Source: CBDATA01 sp965215615
GTDB taxonomy: Bacteria > Acidobacteriota > Vicinamibacteria > Marinacidobacterales > Marinacidobacteraceae
Assembly (NCBI GenBank): GCA_965215615.1
Contig: OZ244068.1
Span: forward strand, 620,001 to 684,000
Direction: 5' to 3'
Length of the DNA stretch: 64,000 bases
A program made the position numbers and the translations under genes. This document shows, piece by piece, positions 14,936 through 23,764 of this stretch (its first letter is position 1; every line of letters begins with the position of its first letter). The notes beneath the pieces were generated by a model. It worked only from the letters and a program-made list of their open reading frames with translations. It had not been told where the DNA came from and did not search any database.

Positions 14936-15948
14936 TGGCCGAGGATGGGGACGAAGGCGCTCCAGGTTCCCCGCTCGATCAGGTTGAAGGTCACCGCGAA
15001 GAACGGGAGCATGGGCAGCATCATCAGGTAGCCGAAGTAGGTCTGCGCTTCCTTGTAGGACTTGGCGTAGGTCGCGACCACCACCTGGAGCGCGGCGGTC
15101 AGAAGCCCGAGCGGCAGCGCGACCGCGAGCACCAGCAGCCAGTCGCCGGCGGTCGCGCTCACGTTCATGTTCCCCGGCAGGAAGCGGAGCACGAGCAGGC
15201 AGGAGAGGAGGCCGAGCCCGGTCAGCAGCAGGGCGAAGGCGCTTGCCGCACCCCACTTGCCGTGGATCAGGTGCCGCGCCGGGACCGCGTTCAGCAGCAG
15301 GGACTCGATGCTGCCCCGCTCGCGCTCGCCGGCGATCGAATCGGCGGCGATCTGCATCCCGCCCATGAAGGCGTTCATCAGCAGGAACATCGGGATGAAG
15401 CCGAGAACCTGGAAGACCACCCGCCGGCGCTCGCTCACCACCTCGGACCGCTCCACCACGAGCGGGGTCGCGACCGCCGGGCTGACTCCGCGGGCGACGA
15501 GCCGCATGGCCCCGATCTGCTGTCCGTAGCGCTCGAGCAGCCTCTCGATCCGGCGCGCCTTGGCGGAAGCCGCCGGGCGCGAACTGTCGGCGACCAGTTC
15601 CAGTTCGGCGGGCCGCGCCTCGTCGAAGCGTTCTCCGTAGTCCGCCGGAATGCGGAGCACCAGGTCGGATTCCCGGTTCCGCACCGATGCGACCGGGTCC
15701 GGGGGTGCCGGCGCGATGCCGATGCCGGGCTGCTGGTCGAGCCAGTCCACGAGGTTCGGAGCGTTTTCCCGGCCCTCCACCGGGATCTCCATGTCCTCGG
15801 TCTCATTCTGGATTCGCTCGGCGAAATTGCCCATCAACAGCATCAGGGCCGGGAAGAAGCTGATCGAGAAGGCCACCGCGACGAGGGCCCGGCGGTCGCG
15901 GAGCCCCTCCCGGAGCTCCTTCCGGAAAACGACCAGCGTGGCCCGCAT
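14785..15948 (-). CDS. natB: ABC-2 type permease, NatB-like
   Basis: A 387-residue membrane protein: an N-terminal helix (ALVAVAFSISFFPALMLLMG), a large extracytoplasmic domain (about residues 45-170), then about five helices from RRVVFQVLGFIPMFLLMNAF onward. GERERGSIESLLLNAVPARHL is the cytoplasmic coupling motif typical of NatB/YhaP permeases. With NatA it forms an exporter; in Bacillus the pair exports Na+, but the substrate here is unknown. Its start overlaps the natA stop by 1 bp (TGATG). The 3' end overlaps the tail of trmB. Confidence 0.85.
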   Translation of the reverse strand: MRATLVVFRKELREGLRDRRALVAVAFSISFFPALMLLMGNFAERIQNETEDMEIPVEGRENAPNLVDWLDQQPGIGIAPAPPDPVASVRNRESDLVLRIPADYGERFDEARPAELELVADSSRPAASAKARRIERLLERYGQQIGAMRLVARGVSPAVATPLVVERSEVVSERRRVVFQVLGFIPMFLLMNAFMGGMQIAADSIAGERERGSIESLLLNAVPARHLIHGKWGAASAFALLLTGLGLLSCLLVLRFLPGNMNVSATAGDWLLVLAVALPLGLLTAALQVVVATYAKSYKEAQTYFGYLMMLPMLPFFAVTFNLIERGTWSAFVPILGHYLMVLDLVAGEPVAAWEIEALFLLVLGLTVVLLRFASSLFVRESVIFTR

Positions 15949-16661
15949 CAGCCGGTCAGCCGCACGAAGGCGTCCTCGAGATCGTCCGCGCCGGCGATCC
16001 TGCGGATCTGGTCGGGCGCTCCGTCCGCGACCACCCGCCCCGAGGCGACGATCACGATCCGGTCGCAGAGCAGCGAAACCTCCTGCATGACGTGGCTCGA
16101 AAAGAGCACCGTCCGCCCGCGATTCCGGAGCTCGGCGATCAGCTCGCGCATCCGCCGGGTGCTCATCACGTCCAGCCCGTTCGTGGGCTCGTCCAGCAGG
16201 ACGTTCTGCGGGTCATGCACGAGGGCCCGGGCGAGCAGCGTCCGCGAGCGCTCGCCGTGGGAATAGCCGCGGGCGCGGCGGTCGAGAAAGCCCTCCATGT
16301 TCAGGAGGCGGGCGTACTCGGCGATGCGGCGGTCCGCTTCGCTCCGGGGGATGCCGCGAAGCGCGGCGAAGTAGTGGATGTTCTCCCGGCCGGTGAGCCG
16401 CGGATAGAGCGCGTGGGCATCGGGAAGCGCCCCGATTCGTTTCTGGGCGGTGACCGGGTCTTCGCGAACGTCCACGCCGTCCACCCGGACGCTCCCGGCA
16501 TCGGGCAGCATGAGCCCGTAGAGCATCCGCAGGGTGGTGGATTTCCCCGCGCCGTTCGGCCCGAGCAGGCCGGTGACCGCTCCGTCTTCGGCGGTGAAGC
16601 TGACTTCTTCCACCGCGACGACCTCGCCGAAGGTCTTCCGGAGCTCCGCGACTTCGATCAT
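15948..16661 (-). CDS. natA: ABC transporter ATP-binding protein, NatA-like
   Basis: A 237-residue ATPase with Walker A GPNGAGKST (34-42), a Q-loop region near TAQKRIG, a variant signature YSHGERSRTLLARAL in place of LSGGQ, and Walker B NVLLDEPTNGLD. It drives the adjacent NatB permease. The start overlaps the stop of the upstream hydrolase gene by 4 bp. The operon order is MacB-like permease, hydrolase, natA, natB. Confidence 0.9.
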   Translation of the reverse strand: MIEVAELRKTFGEVVAVEEVSFTAEDGAVTGLLGPNGAGKSTTLRMLYGLMLPDAGSVRVDGVDVREDPVTAQKRIGALPDAHALYPRLTGRENIHYFAALRGIPRSEADRRIAEYARLLNMEGFLDRRARGYSHGERSRTLLARALVHDPQNVLLDEPTNGLDVMSTRRMRELIAELRNRGRTVLFSSHVMQEVSLLCDRIVIVASGRVVADGAPDQIRRIAGADDLEDAFVRLTG

Positions 16662-18115
16662 GGTTCGGGCCCGGTGAGGGTGGTCCAGAAAGGGGGGCGC
16701 GAGATTTCGTCGAGGCAGCCGGCATCGAGGGTTTCGGGGTCGGCGGTCTCGAGGAAGTCGGCGATCAGCGACGGGACGCAGCCGGCCCCGAGTGTCCCGT
16801 GCCCGGTCCCCGGGGCGATCAGGTGGCGGCTCCTCGAAAGGGTTTCGGCGGCGCGTTCGGCCCAGCGGGGCGGGGTGACCGGGTCCAGTTCGCCGGAGAG
16901 CAGCAGCGTCGGCACATCGGAGCGAACCGGTTCGCGGTACCCGGCGGGGAGGGTGCCCCTCGGCCAGTGGACGCAGGAGTCGGCGAAGGCTTCCACGATG
17001 AAGCTGCCGAAGATGGTTCCCTCGGCGGCCTGTTCGGCTTCCTCGCGGTCGAGGAACGGGATGTCCTCGGCGCAGACCACCGAGAGGAACATGCCGACCT
17101 CCAGTTCCGGCCCGCTGAAGGGGTCCATCAGCACCATGAGCGGGCCGAAGTCGCCCATGAGGGCCTGTTCCACGATGAGCGGAACGAGCGCCGCAATACC
17201 GGGCGCATAGAGCGCGCCGCGGAGCGCGGCGGCCACCGTGTCGCGGCTGAGCGGAACCTCCTCCCACTCGCCGGTTCGGGGGTGGCGGACCGGGTGGTCT
17301 TCGGTGCGTTCGAGGCTCCGCAGCAGGTTCTCGATGGACTCCCGGAGGTTCGGGTGGCGCTCGTCGCAGGCGGGCTCCTCGGCGCAGGCTTCGAGCATCA
17401 GGTCGAGCGCCCGCTGGCCGTCGCCCGCGAAGTGGAAGGGGAGCCGCATGTCCACCGGGGCCATCCCGTCGAGAACGGCCGCCCGGACGCTCGCCGGGTG
17501 GCGGCGCATGAAGACGGTGGCGGCGCGGGTTCCGTAGGAGCCGCCCCAGAGGTTGATCGGGCCGTAGCCGAGCGCCTTGCGGACCGCTTCGAGGTCGTCC
17601 ATCGCGACCGGGGTGGTGTACAGGCGGGGGTCGGCGGAAAGCCCGGCGAGGCAGCGCTCCACATCCTCGCGGGTGAGCGCGATCTGGCCCGATTCGAGCG
17701 CCGCCTCTTCGTCGATTTCGCACGAGAGCGGGTGAGAATCCCCGGTCCCGCGTTGGTCGAAGAACACCAGATCGCGTGCCTCGCGGACCTCGGCGAGCAG
17801 GGGCGCGACCAGTGGGGCGAGCGTCGTCGCCGCCTGTCCGGGGCCTCCCGCCAGCAGGAAGAGCGGATCGGGGCGGGTATCCTGGCCGGTCGCCTTCAGC
17901 ACCCGGATGTTGAGTTCGATGGTCCGGCTTTCCGGGTCGTCGCGGTTTTCGGGAACTTCGAGCACGCCGCACTGGCCGCTTCCGTCGGGGCAGGGAGAAA
18001 GCGTTCCCGGATCCACGGGAGCGTCGGTCGCTTCGTGGCGCGTCGCCTGGACCGCAATCGCCGCCCCGGCGGCCGCGAAGAGGAGGAACGCGCGATAGCG
18101 CCGGAAGCTATTCAT
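16658..18115 (-). CDS. TAP-like alpha/beta-hydrolase (tripeptidyl aminopeptidase family), exported
   Basis: A 485-residue protein with an N-terminal hydrophobic stretch (RAFLLFAAAGAAIAVQA), probably a signal or anchor. The core has LLAGGPGQAA, VFFDQRGTGDSHPLSC, nucleophile Ser in NLWGGSYGTRAATVF, Asp in LLSGELDPVTPP and His in APGTGHGTLG. The C-terminal PSLIADFLETADPETLDAGCL is the TAP-like domain. Relatives cleave short peptides or esters. It overlaps the permease by 8 bp and natA by 4 bp, so all four are one transcript. The cellular substrate is unknown. Confidence 0.85.
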   Translation of the reverse strand: MNSFRRYRAFLLFAAAGAAIAVQATRHEATDAPVDPGTLSPCPDGSGQCGVLEVPENRDDPESRTIELNIRVLKATGQDTRPDPLFLLAGGPGQAATTLAPLVAPLLAEVREARDLVFFDQRGTGDSHPLSCEIDEEAALESGQIALTREDVERCLAGLSADPRLYTTPVAMDDLEAVRKALGYGPINLWGGSYGTRAATVFMRRHPASVRAAVLDGMAPVDMRLPFHFAGDGQRALDLMLEACAEEPACDERHPNLRESIENLLRSLERTEDHPVRHPRTGEWEEVPLSRDTVAAALRGALYAPGIAALVPLIVEQALMGDFGPLMVLMDPFSGPELEVGMFLSVVCAEDIPFLDREEAEQAAEGTIFGSFIVEAFADSCVHWPRGTLPAGYREPVRSDVPTLLLSGELDPVTPPRWAERAAETLSRSRHLIAPGTGHGTLGAGCVPSLIADFLETADPETLDAGCLDEISRPPFWTTLTGPEP

Positions 18116-20546
18116 GGCGAAGCGCCGCGGTCACCGGGATCCGGGAGGCGGCGCGAGCCGGGGCGAGGCTCGCCGCGAGTGCCGCGAGCAGCAGCCCGAG
18201 GGGAGTCAGCACATGGACCGCCGGATCGAGCGGCTCGACGAGGAAGAGGAACGGACTCAGCTCGGTCCGGACGACGAAAGCGAGCAGCAGGGAGGCGGCG
18301 ATTCCGGGAACGAGTCCGAAAGCGGCGATCCGCAATCCGTCCCGGAGTACCAGCGAACGGATCGCCGCCGGCGTGGCGCCGAGTGCCATCCGGACTCCGT
18401 GGGAGGGGATGCGGCTCGCCGACCGGTGGCTCACCACTCCGAAGACCCCCCAGCCGGCGAGCAGCAGCGCGATCCCGGCGAATCCGCCCATCAGCCGCGC
18501 GTAGAGCCGGGGCTGGGCCACCGATTCGTGGAGGCGGTCGTCGAGTCCTTCGGGATTCAGCGGCGCGAGTTCCGGGTCGAACTCGCGGAGGCGGGCGGTG
18601 GCTGCCAGGAGGACTTCCGTACCGGGGCGGACCCGCAACACGGCCCGCATGTTGCCGAAGCTCGCCTCGCCGCCGAGCGGGTCGTCCCGAACCAGCTCGT
18701 AGATCATCGGCTCCACGGGGATTTCCGGTCCGTCGGGTCGCACATTGCCCACCACTCCGAGGATGGCCCCCATCGGAGGGATTGCGAGCCCGATGGGATC
18801 GTCCTCGAGATACTGGTCCACGAGCGCCTGGTTCACCACCACGCCCGTCCCGCTGCGGTCCGCCGCTTCGTAGGTCCGGCCCCGGAGCAGCGGAATCCCC
18901 ATGGCACGGAAATACCCGGGAGTGACCCGTCGCAAAAGCGCCCGCGGCACCCGGTTGGGGTCGGTGACCGGAGCTTCCCCGATGCGCTGGAACCCGACGA
19001 CCGAACGCTCACCGCCGAGCGGCAGCACATCGACGAACGCGGCGTGCTCCACGCCGGGGATGGCCGCGAACCGCTCGCCGAGGGTTTCGAGCGCCGCGGT
19101 CCGGTTTTCCACGGTCGGGTAGCGGGAATCGGGGAGCGGCACGGCGAAGGTCAGGGTGTTTTCCGCCCGGTAGCCGGGGGCGGTGTCCACGAGGTTGAGG
19201 AAGCTGCGGGCGAGGAGTCCGGCTCCGATGAGCAGCGGCAGGGCGAGGGCGAGCTGGAGGGAAGCGAAGACCCCGCGCCGGGCTCCGGTGAGTGCGGTGG
19301 AATCGCCCCGCGCCGATCCCTGTAACGCCGAAGCGGGGTTCCGGGAAGCCGCCCGGAATGCCGGCAACACTCCGAAGCCGATGGCGGCGACCGCCGCGAC
19401 AGCGAACGCGAAACCGAGCACCGCCGGGCGCACGCCGGCGTTCGCGAGCTGCGGAAGCCCGAGCGCGGCGAGCGAGCGGACGAGGGCCGCGCCGGGGATG
19501 CTCAGGAGGATTCCGACGGTTCCGGCGCCGAGCGCCAGCAGGCAGCTTTCCGCGAAGAGCCGGCGGAAGAGGATGCCGCGTCCTGCCCCGAGCGCGGCGC
19601 GCACCGCGAGTTCGCGTTCGTTTTCGGCCGCGCGGGTCAGGAGCAGGTTCCCGACGTTCCCACAGGCGATCAAAAGCACCAGCAGGGTGACTCCGAACAG
19701 CGCGTAGAGCGGATCCCGCAGCCTTCGGGTCATGCGCTCGGCGAAGGAAAGGAGGTGGACCGACGCGCCTTCGTTGAGCTGTCTCTCCACTTCGCTCGCT
19801 TCGCTCAGCCGGGCGAGCAGCGCGGTCGCTTCCGCTTCCGCCTGTTCGGGGCGGATGCCGTCCTTGAGGCGGGCGACCACCTGGACGAGCTCGAGCCGCA
19901 CCCCCTGGTCGGGGGGCAGGGGAGGCGTGACCGGGTAGGGCGTGTAGATCCCGGTGGTGGGGACCGGGAACCCGAATCCCTCCGGCGTGATGCCGACGAT
20001 CTCGTGAGGAGCGTCGTCGAGGAGCAGGGAGCGGCCGAGGATTTCCTCGTCGCCGCCGAACTCGCGGACCCAGAAGGCGTGGCTCAGGATCACCACCTGC
20101 TCGCGTCCGGGGGTTTCCTCTTCGGGGAGGAAGGCGCGGCCGAGCGCCGGCGGAACCCCGAGCACCCCGAAGAGCGCCGGCGAGACCCGTTCGGCGGTGA
20201 GCGGCCGCGGCGGCCCCGGGGATTCGGCGAGGCCGGTGTAGGTGAACGGGGCATCGCCGTACATGGCCATCCCGTCGAACACGGTGGCGACCTCGCGCCA
20301 TTCCCGGAAGTGGTCGGTGGACATGGCCGCGATGTCTTCGGGGAGCGACAGCCGCGGCCGTCGTTCCCAGACCTGCATCACGGTCTCCGGGTCGCGGAAG
20401 GGCGGCGGCCTCAGCAGGACACCGTGCACCGCCGAGAAGACGGTCGCGGTGGCCCCGACCCCGAGCCCGAGCGGCAGAACCACCAGCAGGGTGAAACCGG
20501 GCCTGCGGGAGAGGCTTCGGAAGGCCTCGCGGAAGGCGTGTCCCAT
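18108..20546 (-). CDS. MacB/FtsX-type orphan permease (ADOP-like)
   Basis: An 812-residue protein with two FtsX-like halves. An N-terminal helix (GFTLLVVLPLGLGVGATATVF) is followed by a periplasmic MacB-PCD domain (about 50-250), three helices including YALFGVTLLVLLIACGNVGN, another helix near LQLALALPLLIGAGLLA, a second periplasmic domain and three C-terminal helices ending LAPARAASRIPVTAALRHE. The duplicated architecture without its own ATPase is that of ADOP permeases, which are especially numerous in Acidobacteriota. It is the first gene of the leftward four-gene operon. The ATG at 20546 gives the normal N-terminus (MGHAFREAFRSLSRRPGFT). Confidence 0.85.
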   Translation of the reverse strand: MGHAFREAFRSLSRRPGFTLLVVLPLGLGVGATATVFSAVHGVLLRPPPFRDPETVMQVWERRPRLSLPEDIAAMSTDHFREWREVATVFDGMAMYGDAPFTYTGLAESPGPPRPLTAERVSPALFGVLGVPPALGRAFLPEEETPGREQVVILSHAFWVREFGGDEEILGRSLLLDDAPHEIVGITPEGFGFPVPTTGIYTPYPVTPPLPPDQGVRLELVQVVARLKDGIRPEQAEAEATALLARLSEASEVERQLNEGASVHLLSFAERMTRRLRDPLYALFGVTLLVLLIACGNVGNLLLTRAAENERELAVRAALGAGRGILFRRLFAESCLLALGAGTVGILLSIPGAALVRSLAALGLPQLANAGVRPAVLGFAFAVAAVAAIGFGVLPAFRAASRNPASALQGSARGDSTALTGARRGVFASLQLALALPLLIGAGLLARSFLNLVDTAPGYRAENTLTFAVPLPDSRYPTVENRTAALETLGERFAAIPGVEHAAFVDVLPLGGERSVVGFQRIGEAPVTDPNRVPRALLRRVTPGYFRAMGIPLLRGRTYEAADRSGTGVVVNQALVDQYLEDDPIGLAIPPMGAILGVVGNVRPDGPEIPVEPMIYELVRDDPLGGEASFGNMRAVLRVRPGTEVLLAATARLREFDPELAPLNPEGLDDRLHESVAQPRLYARLMGGFAGIALLLAGWGVFGVVSHRSASRIPSHGVRMALGATPAAIRSLVLRDGLRIAAFGLVPGIAASLLLAFVVRTELSPFLFLVEPLDPAVHVLTPLGLLLAALAASLAPARAASRIPVTAALRHE

Positions 20547-20600
20547 GTCAACCGAACCGAACCACGAAACGAAAGGATACTGGTTAGGGTTCCCCGCGAC

Positions 20601-21530
20601 ATGACCGACCACGCCGCCCCGCAGGCGGGAATCCTCACCCCGCAGGCGGGAATCCTCGCCGCGCAGGCGGGAATCCTCGAAGAGCTGCCGGCGCACGCCC
20701 GGTATATCCGCTGGCGACGGGTTCCCGGAACCGATCCGCGTCCCGCACTCACCCGGCTTGCGGAACGGACGGCCGGTGGTTCGCTGGTCGTCGGAGTCGG
20801 CGAGTCCCTCGTCCAGGAACTCGGAGCGGTAGTTCCCGGCCTTCGGACCTTCCCGGCTCTCGTGGCGGCGGGAGCCTCGAACCCCTCGATTCCGGGGGCG
20901 CTGTGGACCTGGCTCCGCGCATCGCGGCGGGGCGATCTGGTGCGGGAGATGGCCACTCTGAACCGGGCGCTCGCTCCCGCCTTCGCGGTCGAAAGCGAGA
21001 CCGAGGCGTTCGACCACGGCTCGCGGGATCTCACCGGGTACGAGGATGGAACCGAGAACCCCGATCCGGAAGATGCCCCCGGAATCGCGCTCGTCTCCGG
21101 CGCGGGGCCGGGACTCGACGGCGGCTCCTTCGTCGCGGTCCAGCGCTGGGCACACGACCTCCGGCGTTTCGCCGAGTTTGGCGAGCGGGGGCGGGATCTG
21201 GTGATCGGCCGCCGCCTCCGCGACAACGAGGAGATCGGGGACGCTCCCCCGACCGCCCATGTGAAGCGCACCGAGCAGGAGGCGTTCGATCCGCCGGCCT
21301 TCGTCTGGCGGCGCTCGATGCCCTGGAGCGACAGGGATGGCCTCGGCCTCGTGTTCGTGGCCTTCGGGGCCAGCCTCGACCCCTTCGAGAAGCAGCTCCG
21401 GCGGATGGTCGGCGAGGAGGACGGGGTCGTGGACGCGCTCTTCCATTTCTCGCGTCCGCTCGACGGGGCCTACTACTGGTGCCCGCCGGTCGCGGCCGGC
21501 CGGCTCGACCTCCGCGCCCTGCTCGGGTAG
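20601..21530 (+). CDS. Dyp-type peroxidase
   Basis: A 309-residue heme peroxidase. GYEDGTENP (Asp149) is the GxxDG motif, His220 in PPTAHVKRT is the proximal heme ligand and VWRRSMPW carries the distal Arg. It oxidises dyes or iron porphyrins using H2O2. No signal peptide is seen, so it is cytoplasmic or encapsulated. The N-terminal QAGIL segment, normally single (PQxGI), is repeated three times (residues 8-26), reflecting three near-identical DNA units of about 18 bp from 20620. It diverges from the permease with 54 bp between starts. Confidence 0.88.
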   Translation: MTDHAAPQAGILTPQAGILAAQAGILEELPAHARYIRWRRVPGTDPRPALTRLAERTAGGSLVVGVGESLVQELGAVVPGLRTFPALVAAGASNPSIPGALWTWLRASRRGDLVREMATLNRALAPAFAVESETEAFDHGSRDLTGYEDGTENPDPEDAPGIALVSGAGPGLDGGSFVAVQRWAHDLRRFAEFGERGRDLVIGRRLRDNEEIGDAPPTAHVKRTEQEAFDPPAFVWRRSMPWSDRDGLGLVFVAFGASLDPFEKQLRRMVGEEDGVVDALFHFSRPLDGAYYWCPPVAAGRLDLRALLG

Positions 21531-21573
21531 CCCGCGGCGCAGCTGGACGTTGCTGGGATAATCGCGCCGCCTC

Positions 21574-22380
21574 GTGCCGGCCTCTCCCCATTCTTCGGCA
21601 GCCAGGACCTCGTTGGACGACTCGATCCACGAGGGCGATTGCCTGACCATACTGCCGAAGCTGCCTCCTGCCTGCGTGGATCTCGTGCTGTGCGACCTCC
21701 CCTACGGAACGACGCGGAACAAGTGGGATTCGGTGATCGATCTGGACGAGCTGTGGCGGCAATATCGCCGGGTGCTGAAGCCCCGAGCCGCGGTCCTGCT
21801 GACCGGCCAGGGCCTGTTCACCGCCCGGCTCGTCATGTCGAATCCGGAGTGGTTCCGCTACAAGATCGTCTGGGTCAAGTCGAAGCCCACGAATTTCCTG
21901 AATGCGCGTGTCCAGCCCCTTCGCAAACACGAGGACATCTGCGTCTTCTACCGTGACCATCCGACCTACAACCCGCAGATGACACCTGGCTTGCCGTACG
22001 ACAAGGGAACGCGCAAGGATCAGCTCTCGGGTAGCTACGGAGACTTCCAGCCGGCTCATGTCCAGAGTTCCGGAGCTCGCTTCCCCTGCGATGTGGTGTA
22101 TTTCAAGACTGCCGAAAGCGAGTCGGAGCAGACGGTCTGGCATCCGACACAGAAGCCTCTTGAGTTAGGGCGTTACCTGGTTCGCACGTTTTCCCATCCC
22201 GGGGATCTGGTTCTGGACAACGCCTTCGGAAGCGGGACTTTTCTGCTCGCCGCACACCTGGAAGGGCGTCGATATGTCGGGATCGAGAAAAACGAGGAAG
22301 TGCGTCTCTTCAAGAAGGAGAAAATTGACTACCTCGAGGTAGCAGCGCAGCGGCTCTCGTGCAGCGGTGTCCGGTCATGA
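21574..22380 (+). CDS. Orphan beta-class DNA methyltransferase
   Basis: A protein of about 268 residues starting at GTG. Motif IV (VDLVLCDLPYGTTRNKWDS, DLPY variant) precedes motif I (LVLDNAFGSGTFLLAAHLEG), the order of beta-class N6-adenine or N4-cytosine methyltransferases. EQTVWHPTQKPLELGRYLVR is the conserved region before motif I. No restriction endonuclease is nearby, so it is probably an orphan, as in phage-derived or regulatory enzymes. It overlaps the aquaporin start by 4 bp (ATGA). The GTG start is the first possible one that leaves the conserved SIHEGDCLTIL intact. Confidence 0.85.
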   Translation: MPASPHSSAARTSLDDSIHEGDCLTILPKLPPACVDLVLCDLPYGTTRNKWDSVIDLDELWRQYRRVLKPRAAVLLTGQGLFTARLVMSNPEWFRYKIVWVKSKPTNFLNARVQPLRKHEDICVFYRDHPTYNPQMTPGLPYDKGTRKDQLSGSYGDFQPAHVQSSGARFPCDVVYFKTAESESEQTVWHPTQKPLELGRYLVRTFSHPGDLVLDNAFGSGTFLLAAHLEGRRYVGIEKNEEVRLFKKEKIDYLEVAAQRLSCSGVRS

Positions 22381-23042
22381 GTGAGACGCAAGCCCCGTCC
22401 CTTGCGCGGCGTCTGGTCGCCGAGTTCCTCGGTACGGCCGGGCTCCTCGCCTCGATCATCGGCTCCGGGATCATGGGAGACAACCTCGCCGGCGGGAACG
22501 CCGGGGTGGCGCTCATCGGCTGCACCCTCGCGATCTCGGCGGCGCTCGTGGTCCTGATCTGGCTCTTCGGGCCGGTTTCCGGTTGCCACATCAATCCGGC
22601 GGTGACCCTCGCGTTTCTGGTCCGGGGGGAGATCGCGCCCCGGGATGCCGCCGCCTACGTCCCGGTCCAGATCCTCGGCGGCATCGCCGGCACGGCGGTC
22701 ACGAACGTGATGTTCGGCCTGCCGGCGCTCCACTTCGCGACCACCGTCCGCACCGGCGGGAGCCAGTGGCTCTCGGAAATCCTCGCGACCTTCGGCCTGC
22801 TCGTCGTGATCCTCGGCTGCCTCCGGGTCGGCCGCGACGTGGCGGTCGCGGTCGCGCTCTACATCGGTTCCGCGATCTGGTTCACGAGCTCCACCGCCTT
22901 CGCGAACCCGGCGGTGAGCATCGCCCGCGCCTTCAGCGACACCTTCTGCGGCATCCGCCCCGCCGACGTGGCCCCCTTCATCGGCATGGAGGTCGTGGGG
23001 GCGCTCGCCGCGGTCTGGTTCGCCCGCTGGCTCTGGCGGTAA
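22377..23042 (+). CDS. Aquaporin (MIP family channel)
   Basis: A 221-residue six-helix protein with both NPA motifs: GCHINPAVTLAFLVRGEI after helix 2 and FANPAVSIARAFSDTFCGI after helix 5. A few residues resemble the short MIP channels found next to arsenic genes, though none are nearby. It conducts water or small neutral solutes. The ATG at 22377 overlaps the methyltransferase stop; an upstream frame-open ATG at 22359 lies inside that gene. An alpha-carbonic anhydrase follows 17 bp downstream, suggesting a joint role in CO2 or water balance (inference). Confidence 0.9.
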   Translation: MSETQAPSLARRLVAEFLGTAGLLASIIGSGIMGDNLAGGNAGVALIGCTLAISAALVVLIWLFGPVSGCHINPAVTLAFLVRGEIAPRDAAAYVPVQILGGIAGTAVTNVMFGLPALHFATTVRTGGSQWLSEILATFGLLVVILGCLRVGRDVAVAVALYIGSAIWFTSSTAFANPAVSIARAFSDTFCGIRPADVAPFIGMEVVGALAAVWFARWLWR

Positions 23043-23059
23043 CCGTTCCATTGGGTGCC

Positions 23060-23764
23060 ATGGCGGAACAACGGAAATCGAGTCTCCCGATCGCTTGGGG
23101 ATACGGGGCGGCGGACGGGCCGGAGCGCTGGGGCTCGCTCGCCCCGGAGTTCGCCGCCTGTTCGCTCGGCCGGGAGCAGTCGCCGATCGATCTCGCGGAC
23201 GCGGAGTCACGGCCTCTGCCGGAGATCGCTTTCGACTACGCGCCGGGTCCGGTTTCGGTCCTCCACGACGGCCACAACCTCGTCTGGAACTTCTCGCCCG
23301 GAAGCGCCATCACCGTCTCCGGAAAGCGCTTCGATCTCCAGCAGTTCCACCTCCACCACCCGGGCGAACACACGGTCGAAGGGGCCGGGTTCCCGCTGGA
23401 GCTGCATCTCGTCCACGCGGATTCGAAGGGAGCGCTGGCGGTGGTCGGGGTGTTTCTCCGGGAAGGCGAGTCGAACCGGGCGCTTGCTCCGGTCTGGCGG
23501 GAACTCCCGGAGGACGAGGCCCCGCCCCGCGCCGCCGGTGTCCTGAACCCCCGCGGGCTGCTGCCCGGGAGCCGGACGACCTGGCGCTATCGGGGCTCGC
23601 TCACCACCCCTCCCTGCTCCGAGGGGGTTTCGTGGTTCGTGATGACCGAGCCGGTGGCCGTCTCGCGGGAGCAGGTCGAGGCTTTCCGGCGGATCGTGGG
23701 CCGAAACGCCCGCCCGCCCCAGCCGCGGAACGGCCGCGAGCTGGTCACTGATCGGGATCGCTGA
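23060..23764 (+). CDS. Alpha-type carbonic anhydrase
   Basis: A 234-residue enzyme. Zinc ligands are His97 and His99 in FHLHHPGEH and His116 in ELHLVHADS. GREQSPIDL and GSLTTPPCSEGVSWFV are alpha-CA signatures. It interconverts CO2 and bicarbonate. Unlike most bacterial alpha-CAs it shows no clear signal peptide, so it may be cytoplasmic unless the start is wrong; the ATG at 23060 begins close to the conserved WGYG. Its 3' end overlaps a convergent antitoxin-like gene by 20 bp. Confidence 0.9.
   Translation: MAEQRKSSLPIAWGYGAADGPERWGSLAPEFAACSLGREQSPIDLADAESRPLPEIAFDYAPGPVSVLHDGHNLVWNFSPGSAITVSGKRFDLQQFHLHHPGEHTVEGAGFPLELHLVHADSKGALAVVGVFLREGESNRALAPVWRELPEDEAPPRAAGVLNPRGLLPGSRTTWRYRGSLTTPPCSEGVSWFVMTEPVAVSREQVEAFRRIVGRNARPPQPRNGRELVTDRDR

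Noticed and set aside
12773..15256. 827-codon minus-strand frame
   Set aside because: Only the final 166 codons (DinB-like) are real; the rest is antisense to the esterase and trmB genes.
20903..21646. 247-codon plus-strand frame within the Dyp peroxidase gene
   Set aside because: An out-of-frame, Arg-rich shadow of a gene with clear heme peroxidase motifs.
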